64,000 nucleotides of DNA from Zantedeschia hybrid cultivar (Eukaryota > Streptophyta > Magnoliopsida > Alismatales > Araceae). Below the pieces are notes generated by a model that made no database searches, had not been told where the DNA came from, and saw only the letters and a program-made list of their open reading frames with translations. The stretch lies in NCBI GenBank assembly GCA_030544215.1, contig JARZZO010000014.1, forward strand, positions 35,369,734 through 35,433,733, written 5' to 3'. Made by a program: the position numbers and the translations under genes. Below, piece by piece: positions 9,837-20,883 of the stretch. Within the stretch, counting starts at the first letter, position 1. Every line of letters begins with the position of its first letter.

Positions 9837-12800
9837 CTAAAGCCAATCACTTTTATATAGAATACCCATATTCTCTAAGTGACGCTCAAAAACATTTTGA
9901 GACAAAGGCTTTGTGAGTGGATCTGCTATGTTGTCGGCTGAGGGAACTCTTTCCACCACGACATCTCCTCGAGCTATAATCTCTCTGATCAGATGAAAGC
10001 GCCGCAGAATGTGCTTCGACTTCTGATGAGACCTCGGCTCTTTCGCTTGAGCAATCGCCCCATTGTTGTCACACAGCAGTGGGACGGGATCAGATATGCT
10101 TTCCACCACACCAAGATCGCCGATGAATTTCTTCATCCACACAGCTTCCTTGGCGGCTTCAGCAGCAGCAATATACTCGGCTTCCGTTGTCGAATCAGCA
10201 GTGGTTTCCTGCTTGGAACTTTTCCAGCTCACTGCTCCCCCGTTGAGTGTGAAAATAAAACCTGATGTTGACTTGCTGTCGTCAGGATCAGACTGAAAAC
10301 TCGAGTCAGTATATCCTTGCAGCTTTAAGTCTCCTCCTCCATAGACTAGAAATAGATCCTTAGTCCTTCTCAAGTACTTAAGGATGCATTTCACAGCCTT
10401 CCAGTGTTCATCACCTGGATCTGCCTGATGTCTGCTCGTAACACTTAGAGCATATGCTACATCAGGTCTGGTACATAGCATGGCATACATGATGGACCCT
10501 ATGGCAGAAGCATAGGGGACTTTATCAATCACTGCCCTCACTTCAGGTGTCTTGGGAGACTGACCTTTAGAGAGTGAAATTCCATGTCTCATCGGTATGA
10601 GACCTCTCTTGGAATTTTCCATGCCAAACCTTTTGACAATGGTTTCTATGTACATGGATTGGGTTAAAGCCAGCATCTTCTTTGATCTATCCCTATAGAT
10701 CCGTATTCCTAATACGTAAGATGCTTCTCCCAAATCCTTCATGGAGAAGTTCTTTGACAGCCATATCTTTACGGATGACATCATTCCTACATCATTCCCA
10801 ATGAGTAGGATGTCGTCAACGTAAAGAACCAGAAATGTGATTGCGCTCCCACTATTTTTCTTGTATACACAGGGCTCATCTTCATTCTTAATGAAGCCAT
10901 AAGATTTGATCGCCTCATCAAATCTTATGTTCCAGCTTCGGGATGCTTGTTTCAGTCCATAGATGGACCTCTGCAACTTGCATACCATGTCTGGAGATTC
11001 TTTGGATGTGAATCCTTCTGGTTGTATCATATACACCTCCTCCTCAAGGTTTCCATTGAGGAAGGCAGTCTTCACATCCATCTGCCAGATTTCATAATCA
11101 TGGTAGGCAGCAATGGCGAGAAGAATTCTAATAGACTTAATCATAGCAACGGGCGAAAAAGTTTCGTCATAGTCAACACCTTGTCTTTGACGATAGCCTT
11201 TTGCCACTAATCTTGCTTTATAAGTCTCAATACGTCCATCTGCACCGATCTTTCTTTTAAAGATCCATTTGCAGCCGATAGGTACTATATCATCGGGCAA
11301 ATCCACCAAGTTCCAAACTTGGTTGATGTACATGGACTGTATTTCAGAATTCATGGCTTCCCGCCATTTCCCGGCCTCTGGACTTTCAATGGCCTCCTGG
11401 TAAGTCTTAGGATCATCATCCTCATTATAGAGTATCCTAGAACCATCCAAATTAATATGTCCCACATATCTTTCTGGCGGTTTAGGTACTCTTTCAGACC
11501 TACGAGGTTCCTGTGTATCAATTTGAACAGGTTCAGAAACTGATGGTTCATCTAATGAACCATTGCCAGTTTGTGAGTCTGGAACTTCTTCCAGAATTAC
11601 TTTACTCCCACTGTCCTTCTGGAGAATATAATCTTCTTCCAGAAAGACAGCTCTCCTGGCCACAAACACCTTTTGTTCGCTAGGATGATAGAAGTAATAT
11701 CCATAAGTTTCCTTTGGATATCCCACAAATCTGCATTTGTCAGTTCTGGATTCCAGCTTATCTGCGTCATGTCTTTTAACATGAGCAGGACATCCCCAGA
11801 CTTTAACATGTTTAAGGTCTGGTTTCCTTCCATTCCATATCTCATATGGAGTGTTCTCAACAGATTTGCTGGGTACCTTATTCAGGATATACATAGCCGA
11901 GCTAAGTGCATATCCCCATAAGGACACTGGTAATTTGGACATGCTCATCATGGATCGCACCATTTCCATTAATGTGCGATTTCTCCTTTCTGATACACCA
12001 TTCATCTGAGGTGTATAAGGAGGTGTAAGCTGAGAAAGGATACCATTATCCTTTAAGTATTTAATGAACTCAGTACTCAAGTATTCACCACCTCGATCAG
12101 ATCGGATGGTTTTTATACTCTTTCCTGTTTGTTTTTCTACTTCATTCTTAAATTCTCTGAATTTCTCAAAGGCTTCAGATTTATACTTCAATAAGTATAC
12201 ATATCCAAACCTTGAGTAATCATCAGTGAATGTAATGAAGTATGAGAAACCACCAATGGCTTGGGTTGACATAGGACCACATACATCTGAATGTATGAGT
12301 TCTAATATGCCTTTGGCTCGTTCTCCAGTTCCACTAAATGGAGACTTAGCCATTTTACCCATTAAACATGACTCACAGGTTGCATATGATTCATAATCAA
12401 ATGGATCCAAATATCCATCTTTATGCAACCTTTGGAGTCTGTTTTCACCAATGTGTCCAAGCCTACAATGCCACAAGTAGGCTTTGTTCATCTCATACTT
12501 ACTTCTTTTAATCGAAGAACCGATATGTAAATTATCATGAGACACATTCAATAGATACAAACCATTGGATAAAATAGCAGAAGCTATTAATTTATTTCTG
12601 AAATAAATTGAACAACTATTGTTCCCAAAATTTAAATTGTATCCAATTCTATCTAAACATGAAATAGAAATGATGTTCCTTATTATGCTAGGTACATAAT
12701 AACAATCATCTAATAAAAATGTGTCTCCGGATGGTAGCTTGAGCTTCACTGTCCCCACAGCGATCGCCGCAACTCTTGCGCCGTTACCTAGCCTCAGCTC

Positions 12801-13769
12801 CACCTCTCCGGTCCTCAGCTTACGTCTTCTTGTCAGTGTCTGCACAGAATTGCAGATATGAGATACACATCCAGTATCTAATACCCATGATGTACAATCT
12901 CTTATTGACAAGTTTACATCTATCATATAGATACCTGAAGCGTCCTGCTGCTTCACAGTTCCTTGAGCCTTGTCCTTGAGGTATTCCTTGCAATTCCTCT
13001 TCCAATGCCCTTTCTGGTGACAGTAGAAGCAATCACCTTTCTCAGCATTTTTACCCTTGTCTTTCTTGACAACCTTTGCCTTTCTCTGAACCTTGTTCTT
13101 ATTCTTTCGAAAAGCTTGGACTGCAAGTCTTTTTCTGTTGGTCTTACCAACCATTAGGACTTGGGGTTTGTCCTTCACAAGGTTCCCCTCAGCAGTCTTT
13201 AACATGTTCAGCAGTTCAGCTAAGGTCGCCTGGATCTTGTTCATGTTGAAATTGACGATGAACTGAGCATATGAAGGTGGAAGTGAAGACAACACAAGGT
13301 CTGTGTGCATCTCCTTGGGAAGTGTAATCCCAAGAGCATCCAGCCTCTCCACCCACTCAATCATCTTCAGCACATGATTCTGTACTGAAGTTCCCTCTGC
13401 CATCTGAGCTTTGAACAGATTCTTCGATATCTCATATCGTTCGATTCTGCTCTGCTCACCAAAGAGCTCCTTCAAATGGAGCATGATGGATCTAGCATCC
13501 ATCTCTTCATGTTGCCTCTGCAACTCATTGCTCATAGAGGCTAACATATAGCATTGGGCCATGGTGGAATCCTCCTTCCATTTTTCATACGCTATCATTT
13601 CCTCCTCTGGAGCATCTAATGCTGGTTCAGCAGGAGGTTGAGTATCCAAGACGTAGGCAATCTGCTCAGACCTGAGGACTATCTTCAGGTTTCTGAGCCA
13701 GTCTGAGTAATTGGTGCCTGTCAAACGGTTGGCATCAAGTATGCCTCGCAACGGGTTATGATGCGACAT
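9837..13769 (-). CDS. Ty1/copia gag-pol polyprotein, intact
   Basis: A 1,310-residue polyprotein that packages and copies the element and integrates the cDNA. Gag occupies roughly residues 1-245. A CCHC zinc knuckle (C247, C250, H255, C260) follows a lysine-rich stretch. The aspartic protease motif LDTG is at 297-300 (D298). The integrase zinc site is H434, H439, C465, C468 and the core is D495, D558, E594 (D-35-E spacing). The RT box YVDD is at 983-986. RNase H has D1155, E1196 and D1234. No stop or frameshift occurs, and all catalytic residues expected for each domain are visible. The ATG at 13769 is followed by a normal copia gag start (LTGTNYSDW). Gag and pol are one frame, so no frameshift or readthrough is needed. 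It is the only coding-competent gene in the window and probably capable of movement; expression is not shown by sequence. Confidence 0.97.
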   Translation of the reverse strand: MSHHNPLRGILDANRLTGTNYSDWLRNLKIVLRSEQIAYVLDTQPPAEPALDAPEEEMIAYEKWKEDSTMAQCYMLASMSNELQRQHEEMDARSIMLHLKELFGEQSRIERYEISKNLFKAQMAEGTSVQNHVLKMIEWVERLDALGITLPKEMHTDLVLSSLPPSYAQFIVNFNMNKIQATLAELLNMLKTAEGNLVKDKPQVLMVGKTNRKRLAVQAFRKNKNKVQRKAKVVKKDKGKNAEKGDCFYCHQKGHWKRNCKEYLKDKAQGTVKQQDASGIYMIDVNLSIRDCTSWVLDTGCVSHICNSVQTLTRRRKLRTGEVELRLGNGARVAAIAVGTVKLKLPSGDTFLLDDCYYVPSIIRNIISISCLDRIGYNLNFGNNSCSIYFRNKLIASAILSNGLYLLNVSHDNLHIGSSIKRSKYEMNKAYLWHCRLGHIGENRLQRLHKDGYLDPFDYESYATCESCLMGKMAKSPFSGTGERAKGILELIHSDVCGPMSTQAIGGFSYFITFTDDYSRFGYVYLLKYKSEAFEKFREFKNEVEKQTGKSIKTIRSDRGGEYLSTEFIKYLKDNGILSQLTPPYTPQMNGVSERRNRTLMEMVRSMMSMSKLPVSLWGYALSSAMYILNKVPSKSVENTPYEIWNGRKPDLKHVKVWGCPAHVKRHDADKLESRTDKCRFVGYPKETYGYYFYHPSEQKVFVARRAVFLEEDYILQKDSGSKVILEEVPDSQTGNGSLDEPSVSEPVQIDTQEPRRSERVPKPPERYVGHINLDGSRILYNEDDDPKTYQEAIESPEAGKWREAMNSEIQSMYINQVWNLVDLPDDIVPIGCKWIFKRKIGADGRIETYKARLVAKGYRQRQGVDYDETFSPVAMIKSIRILLAIAAYHDYEIWQMDVKTAFLNGNLEEEVYMIQPEGFTSKESPDMVCKLQRSIYGLKQASRSWNIRFDEAIKSYGFIKNEDEPCVYKKNSGSAITFLVLYVDDILLIGNDVGMMSSVKIWLSKNFSMKDLGEASYVLGIRIYRDRSKKMLALTQSMYIETIVKRFGMENSKRGLIPMRHGISLSKGQSPKTPEVRAVIDKVPYASAIGSIMYAMLCTRPDVAYALSVTSRHQADPGDEHWKAVKCILKYLRRTKDLFLVYGGGDLKLQGYTDSSFQSDPDDSKSTSGFIFTLNGGAVSWKSSKQETTADSTTEAEYIAAAEAAKEAVWMKKFIGDLGVVESISDPVPLLCDNNGAIAQAKEPRSHQKSKHILRRFHLIREIIARGDVVVERVPSADNIADPLTKPLSQNVFERHLENMGILYKSDWL

Positions 13770-16057
13770 TCTCGCCTACAGGAGATAATCAATTGATAAT
13801 TAGCAGATATTCAGATTATCTAAAACAAGATATGGTCTTTTATTATCTAGTTTTATTCCCACTAATTTTCGACGGACTGTATAACCTTCAGATATACAGA
13901 ACGGGAGACGCCGACTGTCTCCTAGTGGGGATCAGAATCTCCAAGCATCACAGTATGACCTCGGGTAAACACATAGTATCATACTGCTATCTCAGAGCAA
14001 TCATCTCATGATAATTGCAACTCCTTGCAATATCCGATCGTACTTCGGCTCCCAAGTTTAATGGTCCCGGGTAAACACAGTAGACCATTATCCCTGGTCT
14101 AAGCTTTACCATCAATACGTGACAGAGTAAAGTAGAAACATAGTTCCCGGGTAAACACGTGGATGACTATATCGTTCCTCTACTCTTATCCAAAGGCATC
14201 TAATGCCATGATCAACAGTCCTCTCATCAGTTAATGACAGACCTCGGGTAAACACATAGTATCTGCCACCACCGAATTAAGTTCTATCAATCATATTGAT
14301 GGAGAGCCACGCGGTACATTCTCAATGACTCGCGCTACGGCTTAGAGTTTGTAACGAAGGTTTTACTTATTTAATTTGGTCTCATCCTAGGTGATAGTAT
14401 TAAATATATCGAATATATTTATTAATACTAATAACCTAGCAAATATAAAGCACACGCATCACATACATGTCATTAGTGTGGTCATGGACGGCACTGCGGT
14501 TTGACTTGAGCCAGACAGTCAAACGCACACATTCACACAATATAACATCTTATATCATGAGTCTGCAAACCCATGAATGCAATGAACTCCTTCATTTTCA
14601 TCTGGTCAGCAGTTGTGGATCATCCTCGCTCCGCGCGCATCCGCCTCGATCAAATTACATCGTAATTCTCAATTACATGATAATTTAAATGAGGAAGCCT
14701 TATGGCGATTACATCGAGGTGGAAGATAGAAGTACAATGGAATATGAGAGGGAGAGGTTCGCAGACCTCTATTTATTAATACACAATAAACCACACAATC
14801 ACATTCCACATCCACAATTAATGCTCGTCCATGACCACCATGTGTTTTATTAAACAAACCACACATGAATTGCGCATCAAATGGCTAAATAAAATTTTCG
14901 AAAATAACTTATAATTTTGGTTTCATAAAACCAGGGACCAATCAAAATTGGATTTAGGATTTTCGAAAACTTTAGTATTTATTTCAAGCATGCTAATTTA
15001 AATCTAATTTAAACAAGCAAATAAATGCACATCAATAAATGCACATAAACTCTAATTTGACAAGATTGTAACATTCCATGCAGATAAGATTAACTGGCAT
15101 TAAATTATAAATTTAACAATTAAATTTATTCCCCAATTATTTCCTTTAATCTAACAAGTAGATTGAATTAACAACAACTTGTTAATTACTATTTTAATCC
15201 ATATTAATCTAATTATTGGACCATAAAATTAAAAACATAGCTCAATCTTATTGTAAAATTTCATTACAAATGAAAATTAAATTTTGTTTTTAATTTGGAA
15301 CAAAAACAGATTAATTAAGGATTAAAAACAAAAACAAAAAAAATAAAGGGGAAAGGGGGCAGCGGTCCAATGGACCGGACCGGACCTGGGCCGAACCCAG
15401 CCGGTCCCTGGCTCGGACCCAGGTCCGCCCACAAGGGCGCGGACCTGGTCCGGGTCCAGGGCCGACTGGCTCGGACCCGGGGGCCCGGCCAGGCCCGTCG
15501 GGCCCACCCCCCCCACCCGAGCGCAGCTAGGAAACCCTAGCTGCGCGCAGGGTGGGGGGCGGCGGCTCCCTGCCGCCGGCAACCTGCCCCGCAGGTGCCG
15601 GCCGGCAGGGCCCCGGCCGTGGGGCGGTCTCCGGTGCCCGGAGGCACCGGTGCCGTCGCCGGCAACCCCTGGTTGCCGGCGGGGAGCTTCCAAAACCCCC
15701 CCCCGAAATCCGTTTTCTGCAAAAAAATTAGGAACCCCATATCTTTGAAAAATAAAAATAAATCTAGGGGTTTATGATCCTCCCGGTCATGATGCAAGAT
15801 CAGAATCTCGATCCACGACCCCATGGAAGGAATCCCATGCTCCATCGAGCCCTTCCCAACGCTTGGGATGCCCGTGAACAAACCGATACGAGTAGTTCTT
15901 CGTCCGGCGACGAACACACACGAAAATTGCAGAAAAATAAAATTTTAATGCTTACAGTTTCTCTTAAACTTGCTGTGTTCATCTCATGAACGCATCATAT
16001 GCATGGAATCAATTACAAAATTATCAAAAAGAGATCGAAACGGCGAAAACACAGTGG
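13770..16057 (-). other. Copia 5' leader, about 2.3 kb, bipartite
   Basis: Untranslated region between primer site and gag start. From the primer site it passes through a GC-rich block (about 15340-15700), an AT-rich block (about 14880-15330), then a part with four copies of GTGTTTACCCG on the minus strand (near 13961, 14067, 14147 and 14243). Blocks in the same order occur in the related element at 59706-64000, so the layout is a family trait. No conserved domain is seen in the GC-rich open frame. Packaging or internal initiation roles are possible but unproven. Confidence 0.8.
13960..14255 (-). repeat. Four copies of GTGTTTACCCG in the copia leader
   Basis: On the plus strand CGGGTAAACAC occurs near 13961, 14067, 14147 and 14243 with extended similarity around each (for example ACCTCGGGTAAACACATAG at the first and last). 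Spacing is about 106, 80 and 96 bp. The related leader at 61920-62277 has similarly placed copies of TGTGCTATCCACAAG. Likely old internal duplications of the leader. Confidence 0.6.
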
Positions 16058-16075
16058 AACCTGGCTCTGATACCA
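16058..16075 (-). promoter_or_regulatory. Copia primer-binding site, initiator Met tRNA
   Basis: On the minus strand, one base after the 5' LTR, the sequence reads TGGTATCAGAGCCAGGTT, complementary to the 3' end of plant initiator Met tRNA. This fixes the minus-strand orientation of the element. Confidence 0.95.
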
Positions 16076-16076
16076 C

Positions 16077-17629
16077 TGTTCGGATCGCTGTGTCGGGATC
16101 CGATCCTAAAACGCAGCGGAATAAAGGAGTTCGGGATCGGATCTGTCCCGTTTCGGTCGTTAAAACAAAAACCGATGTAGATCGATTTTACCTTGCGCGG
16201 ATTCGAATCCGCGTCCGTTTTCCGGTTCCGTCGGAGCGATGCCGCAAGTCGCGCAGATGCCCGACCTCTAGCGGTATCCACGCGGTTCTCCTCGCGATGG
16301 ATCGTCCTCGCTTCCTCGCTCGCTGCGGCGCTCGAAGATCCCTTCTGACTGCGCGTGATCCGCCGCGACATGCAGATCCAGATTCCCCGTCGAACGGGAA
16401 GTGGAGCAGTTGGGAACGGCACGCCCAGAGGAGAGAGAAAGTGGGAAGAACGAATGACGGCTAGGTCAGGGTTGCTGGCCCCGGACGTAGAATCCGTTCT
16501 TTTATAAAAAGTCAGTTTGCAGTTTTTCACAAAAACCCAGACTTATCCGAAATCCTGTCGGATTATCCATCGACTTGAAAACCATTTGCGTGTGACCCTC
16601 TAGGCCCAATTACCAGTCCAGTTAATAGCCCATTAAGTCCAGTAACCCTTTACTGACTCACTAAATTAATTAATATCCTTATATTCAATTAATCAGCCGA
16701 ATTTAATGTCCCACAATAAATTCGGACGGACTGCCGATCACGTTGGATGCCAAGCAACATCGCGTGATCCTGGATGGAACTGGGGTTATCGCAACCCTCT
16801 ATTGGAACCTTTCTGTCATCGGTTAGCGCGCGGATATAATCCTTCATCCGTACAATGTTCCCGAATCGACCTAGGGCATGGTTTACTGTTAAACCCTATT
16901 TGGTCGATTCACTTGAATCAGATGCCGCTAATCTGAATCCGATAACTCCTTATCGATTACAGAGTCCGCCCTGGCCAGGGACTTTAAGCGCATCATTCCC
17001 GGAACATTCTCTCTCAAACAACCGAGAGCGGATGATCCCGTATTGAACACACAATTACCTTCGAGGGCATTTCCCTGAACCCGATCGCTTGACTTATTGA
17101 TATCCCATGGTTAGGGATTCGTTTGTCAAGGTCAAAGCTCAGAAACCTACCAACAAGGTATCCTTGGAGTCTCAGGTCCAAGGATCATCCACGCAACCGT
17201 GACAATTGAATCGAGCTGGTTAACAGTGAGGTGATTACCATCCAGCGATTCAGAGTCGGATCAGTTCAGTGAACTCATTCACCAATGAGCACCTATAGGT
17301 TCAGCATAGTGTCTCCACACAAGTGACTTATGGGATCAGTCACCCTCATCATATGAGCTGAAGTAACCTATACTAGTCTATCCGGATGTTCGATGTCCTA
17401 TCTCAAACATCCTATGACTAGGAACAATTAAGAACATGTGTTTATAAGTCTTCGGTCCCGTAATTATGATCTCATCATAATCCAAAGACTATTGCACATG
17501 TTCATGGACTTCATCGTGATACGATAAACACAGATCGAATTAATTACACACAATGAATTATTGCCATTTATTAATAATCTGAATATGTACACAGTATCGG
17601 ATTGGCTTTGAGACCATCTAATACTAACA
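16077..17629 (-). repeat. Copia 5' LTR
   Basis: 1,553 bp, same length and apparently the same sequence as 8270-9822. It adjoins the primer site. On the minus strand it holds TATAAAAG at the position corresponding to 8692-8699 of the other copy, the likely promoter for the gag-pol RNA. Confidence 0.97.
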
Positions 17630-18488
17630 GAGCTCCAGGGTTATCGTAGGCAGTAACAGAAATGGGAGAAGGCAGTCATTTTTCATTCGGGACCCCACAG
17701 AGCTCCAGGGTTCTCGGTGGCAACATATTAATAGATGCCCCGATGTCTACTAAACATGTATCCACAGCCTTTTTACATATATTGATAGTTATACTTAATG
17801 CCATGTTCCTTGCTGCTAGTGGTGCCAGTTCAGAGGTATGGAAAGATATAGAGGGCTGATCCCCCTGGGGTACCAATAATGTGGTGATCTTTTCCACTGG
17901 CACATCTTCGCTGACCATTACCCGTTGTAGGTATTCCATTAGGGCTTCTTGATGGACCTTAGATCTCTTGATTAGCTCTAATATGGAGATGTGTGCTGGT
18001 GTTCTATCCAACTGCTTCAACAAATCATAATGGGTACCTGGTATACTCTCTTCATTCTGGACTTCTTCTACTTGCGGTAATGGGCCATCTCGCACTGTGG
18101 ACTGGGGGAACACTTTGTTGAATATTCGGCCGCTTCGGAGCGTATGTTCTTCAATAGCAGAAGCTCCAGGCGTTATCTTGAGCACTACCATGTTGAGGAG
18201 TGGTTTGGAAGGCGTAATGGCTTGGTGTGGGGATGTTGGTGGAGGTAAAGGGACTCGAATGAGTGGTTTAGAAGGCTGAGGATGCATATGAGCAGGTGAC
18301 GGTGATGGATTATTTGGTGGGTGTATTATGCGGATGAGTGGTTTGGAGGGTTGTAGGGTATCGGGGTGGGTGGTTGTTGTGGGTGATGTAGGGAATGGCA
18401 TACGGAGTAGTGGTTTGGATGGGATAAGGGGTGTATAATTGGTTTGCGGAGGGTGCTTGGTGAGGATGTGGTGGTGGAGGGTGGAATG
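17630..18488 (-). pseudogene. E1 gag C-terminus and aspartic protease fragment
   Basis: Minus strand. A proline-rich linker with repeated PSKPLI blocks is followed by LRSGRIF and a 130-residue stretch ending in the retropepsin motif CLVDIGASINML, about 60 bp before 17676. The catalytic D-x-G triplet appears as D-I-G. The frame is open 18401-17676. It then runs into AYDNPG and stops at the copia LTR; the G-patch-containing part seen in E2 (49754-50362) is missing. The right edge is interrupted by the solo LTR at 18489. Matches E2 50318-51100. Remnant, not functional. Confidence 0.85.
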
Positions 18489-20883
18489 TGTAAGGATTGA
18501 GGTTTCGGATCCGATTATCGGGTCAGTTTCAGGGTCGGACTCTATAGTTTGGGTCCTAATGGGGCTCGACGCGGTTTAAACGGCGTCCGGCATGGCAGAC
18601 GCGTTTTAGATTGAGCCACGCGGATGCCACGTGGGCTGGCCTTAGGTCGCGAGTGTACGGGCCGGTCGTGTCATCTGAACGGCGTCCGTGATGGTCGACG
18701 TGTTTCAGACTGCGACCTTGCGGTGTCAGAGTACGGTGCCGGTCTTGTCGTCTGAATGGCGTCGGCCTTGGGCGACGCATTTCAGAGTTCTGTCAAAATG
18801 GCCCGTCATGTCATCTGATAGGCGTCCGTACATCTCGACACGTTTTACCTAGTTTCTGGTTACCCCGCGAACCTTCCCTCCTTTCCCTCATTCTCACCCT
18901 CACTCTCTCTCTCCTCACCCTCTCCACCCTCCGACTCGCCCCACTCTTCCCCTTCCCTTTTCCCTTCTTCCTCTTCCACCACTCCACTACCTCTCCACCT
19001 CTCACCATAGCCACCACCACTTTCTTCGCGGCGTTCCATTCTCCGGACGGCGGCCGACGTCCCGGCGGAGTGGCGGCGTCCTCGGAGTACCGGCGGCGGT
19101 TTGCGGTGTGACGGTTTGGCGGCGGAGCCAGGAGGAGTTCAAGAATCGATAGGGTGACGATTCCCGTAGTGTTTTATTTTAAAACCATGTTCTCCCGCTT
19201 GAAGCATGCTACGGATCTATGGTTTCTGAGTAGAATGAGTATGTTAGAGGCTTTTTCTTAAAGGGAATGAGGGTTTCTGTGAATATGGAATTGTGATGGT
19301 TTGGCTTGCTTCTCTTCCTCCTCCGTTCGGTTCGATTTTGGGACATTTGGGGATGAAAATGGAGCCCTCGGGCTGAGGACAGAACTCGGTTTCTGACCCT
19401 AAAAGACGTCATGCCTGGACGACGCGATTTGGAATAGCGTCGAGTCACCATGACGCCTTTTTGGCAGAAATCGCTCCACCGAGTCTCTGTCAGTTCGGGG
19501 AATCTGGCGCTAAAAGACGTCATGTATGGACGACGCCTTTTAGAAGGACGTCGGGCCATCATGACGCCTTTTAGGCAGAAATCACCCGATTAAGGTTTTC
19601 TGCAAATTCCGGATTTTGGTGTGAATGGCGTCTGAAGACTTCGACGTGTTTTTAAAAGGCGGCTAACTGTGACGACGCCTTTTTAGGCCATATTCTGAGG
19701 CCGGAATTTCATGAACCATTTTAGGAGACTTGAATGGCGTCGTCCTTGGTCGACGCGATTCAAGGCAGAACCACACTAATCTATGCCAGTAAAATGTGTT
19801 TACACTGCTAGATAGTTAGTTAAATGCATGCTTTTATTACACTCGATGACGATGGACTCTTCATGACCGGATGGCACTACGTTGGGTGTCGTGCGACCGC
19901 GGACTTCTCACGTGACCGGATCGCACCGTGCCGTGTTTTGTGTTACTGTGGACCTAAAGTGACAGTTGTAGCGTTTGACACCCTGTGTTGGTGCGGAGGG
20001 ACACAGCGCTGACGGGAGCAGAGGCAGGGTGACGCCTAGTGAGAGAGGGTCACCTGGTGAACCCCGGGGTTAGCTTGTACCGGTGTTGGAGTGGTACCTT
20101 TGGAGTGTCACTCGTGCTGGGGGAAGGAGTAACCACTTGAGCTAGTTGGGCCGGAGTAGCCAGCGTGCTATCCGAGGGGTTACTGTTTGGTCTCAGCGGG
20201 TCGGTGTTTGCTGGGGGAAGGAGTAACCGCCGAGGTAGCCAGCGTGCTATCCGAGGGGTGTTTGGTCTCAGCAGGTCGGTGTTTCCCACTTTCGGAGATA
20301 TAGTTGACACGTGTTGCCGAGACGCGAGTTGTAGGCTCCTTGGTAGAATGATTTCTGTGATATGCATGTTATATTCCGAATGCATGTGGTTTATATCGAG
20401 AATTAAGGGTATTGTGTTACAGCTTTACTGACCTTGTTTACTTGTATCTTGGTAATTGCACTTGTGGGTGTATGTGTGGGCAGTGGGGATCGAAGGATCC
20501 CTACTGAGTCTTTTGTTGAGACTCATCCCTGCAGTTTTTCAGGTGAAGGTTCCAGGCCGACTTAGCGTGGAGTGTGCTGTTGTGAGCTGCGCGCCGTCAG
20601 CGGTTGTTTCGGGGTATGCCCCGACGTAGTTGTTCTTTTTATTTCTGGCATGTATGCTTAATTACTTCTTTTCAGTTGGAAAATGTAATTATTTGCTGTG
20701 TCGAGTCGCATTGTAATAACTTTTAATTTCTGCACTTTCCTTTCAATCCAATGCGATGTGAATGTTTAGCTTAGTTTATTATTTATTTCCCAGACTTACT
20801 TAGATCCTGGTTTGGTTCCAAATTAATGATTCGGTACCCATTTAGTAATCGGATTCCCGATTATAGGGTGGCGGGTCGTTACA
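18489..20883. mobile_element. Solo LTR (TGTAA...TTACA family), copy 1
   Basis: 2,395 bp beginning TGTAAGGATTGAGG and ending GGGTCGTTACA, flanked on both sides by the 5-bp target duplication GAATG (18484-18488 and 20884-20888). Removing it restores E1 gag. It has no primer site, polypurine tract or coding domain, hence the solo LTR call. It carries at least ten spaced GGCGTC/GACGCC palindromes in two clusters (18570-18845 and 19395-19770) and a CT-rich block near 18860-19010. Confidence 0.9.

Larger units (their letters stand above)
8270..17629 (-). mobile_element. Intact Ty1/copia LTR retrotransposon, minus strand
   Basis: A 9,360-bp element with two LTRs of equal length (1,553 bp), TG...CA termini, an iMet-type primer site next to the right LTR, a polypurine tract next to the left LTR and a single uninterrupted 1,310-codon gag-pol ORF. 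Every LTR stretch I compared is identical, implying very recent insertion. ORF order (gag, protease, integrase, RT, RNase H) is that of copia, and LTR length and gag resemble the Tork/Angela group, though the clade was not tested. The flanks are CAGCT on the left and GAGCT on the right, so the target duplication is imperfect. The flanks also derive from E1 positions about 1.6 kb apart. Confidence 0.97.

Noticed and set aside
15322..15917. Open frames rich in Pro, Gly, Arg in the copia leader
   Set aside because: Product of the GC-rich block, open on both strands; not conserved as a frame in the related leader at 60100-60560.
16058..16075. tRNA-like sequence
   Set aside because: Only the 18 bases complementary to the tRNA 3' end are present; this is a primer-binding site, not a tRNA gene.
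19026..19150. Possible host exon in the CGGCGG-rich part of the solo LTR
   Set aside because: The same block occurs in the second solo LTR at 22850-22985, so it belongs to the LTR; frames are not conserved.
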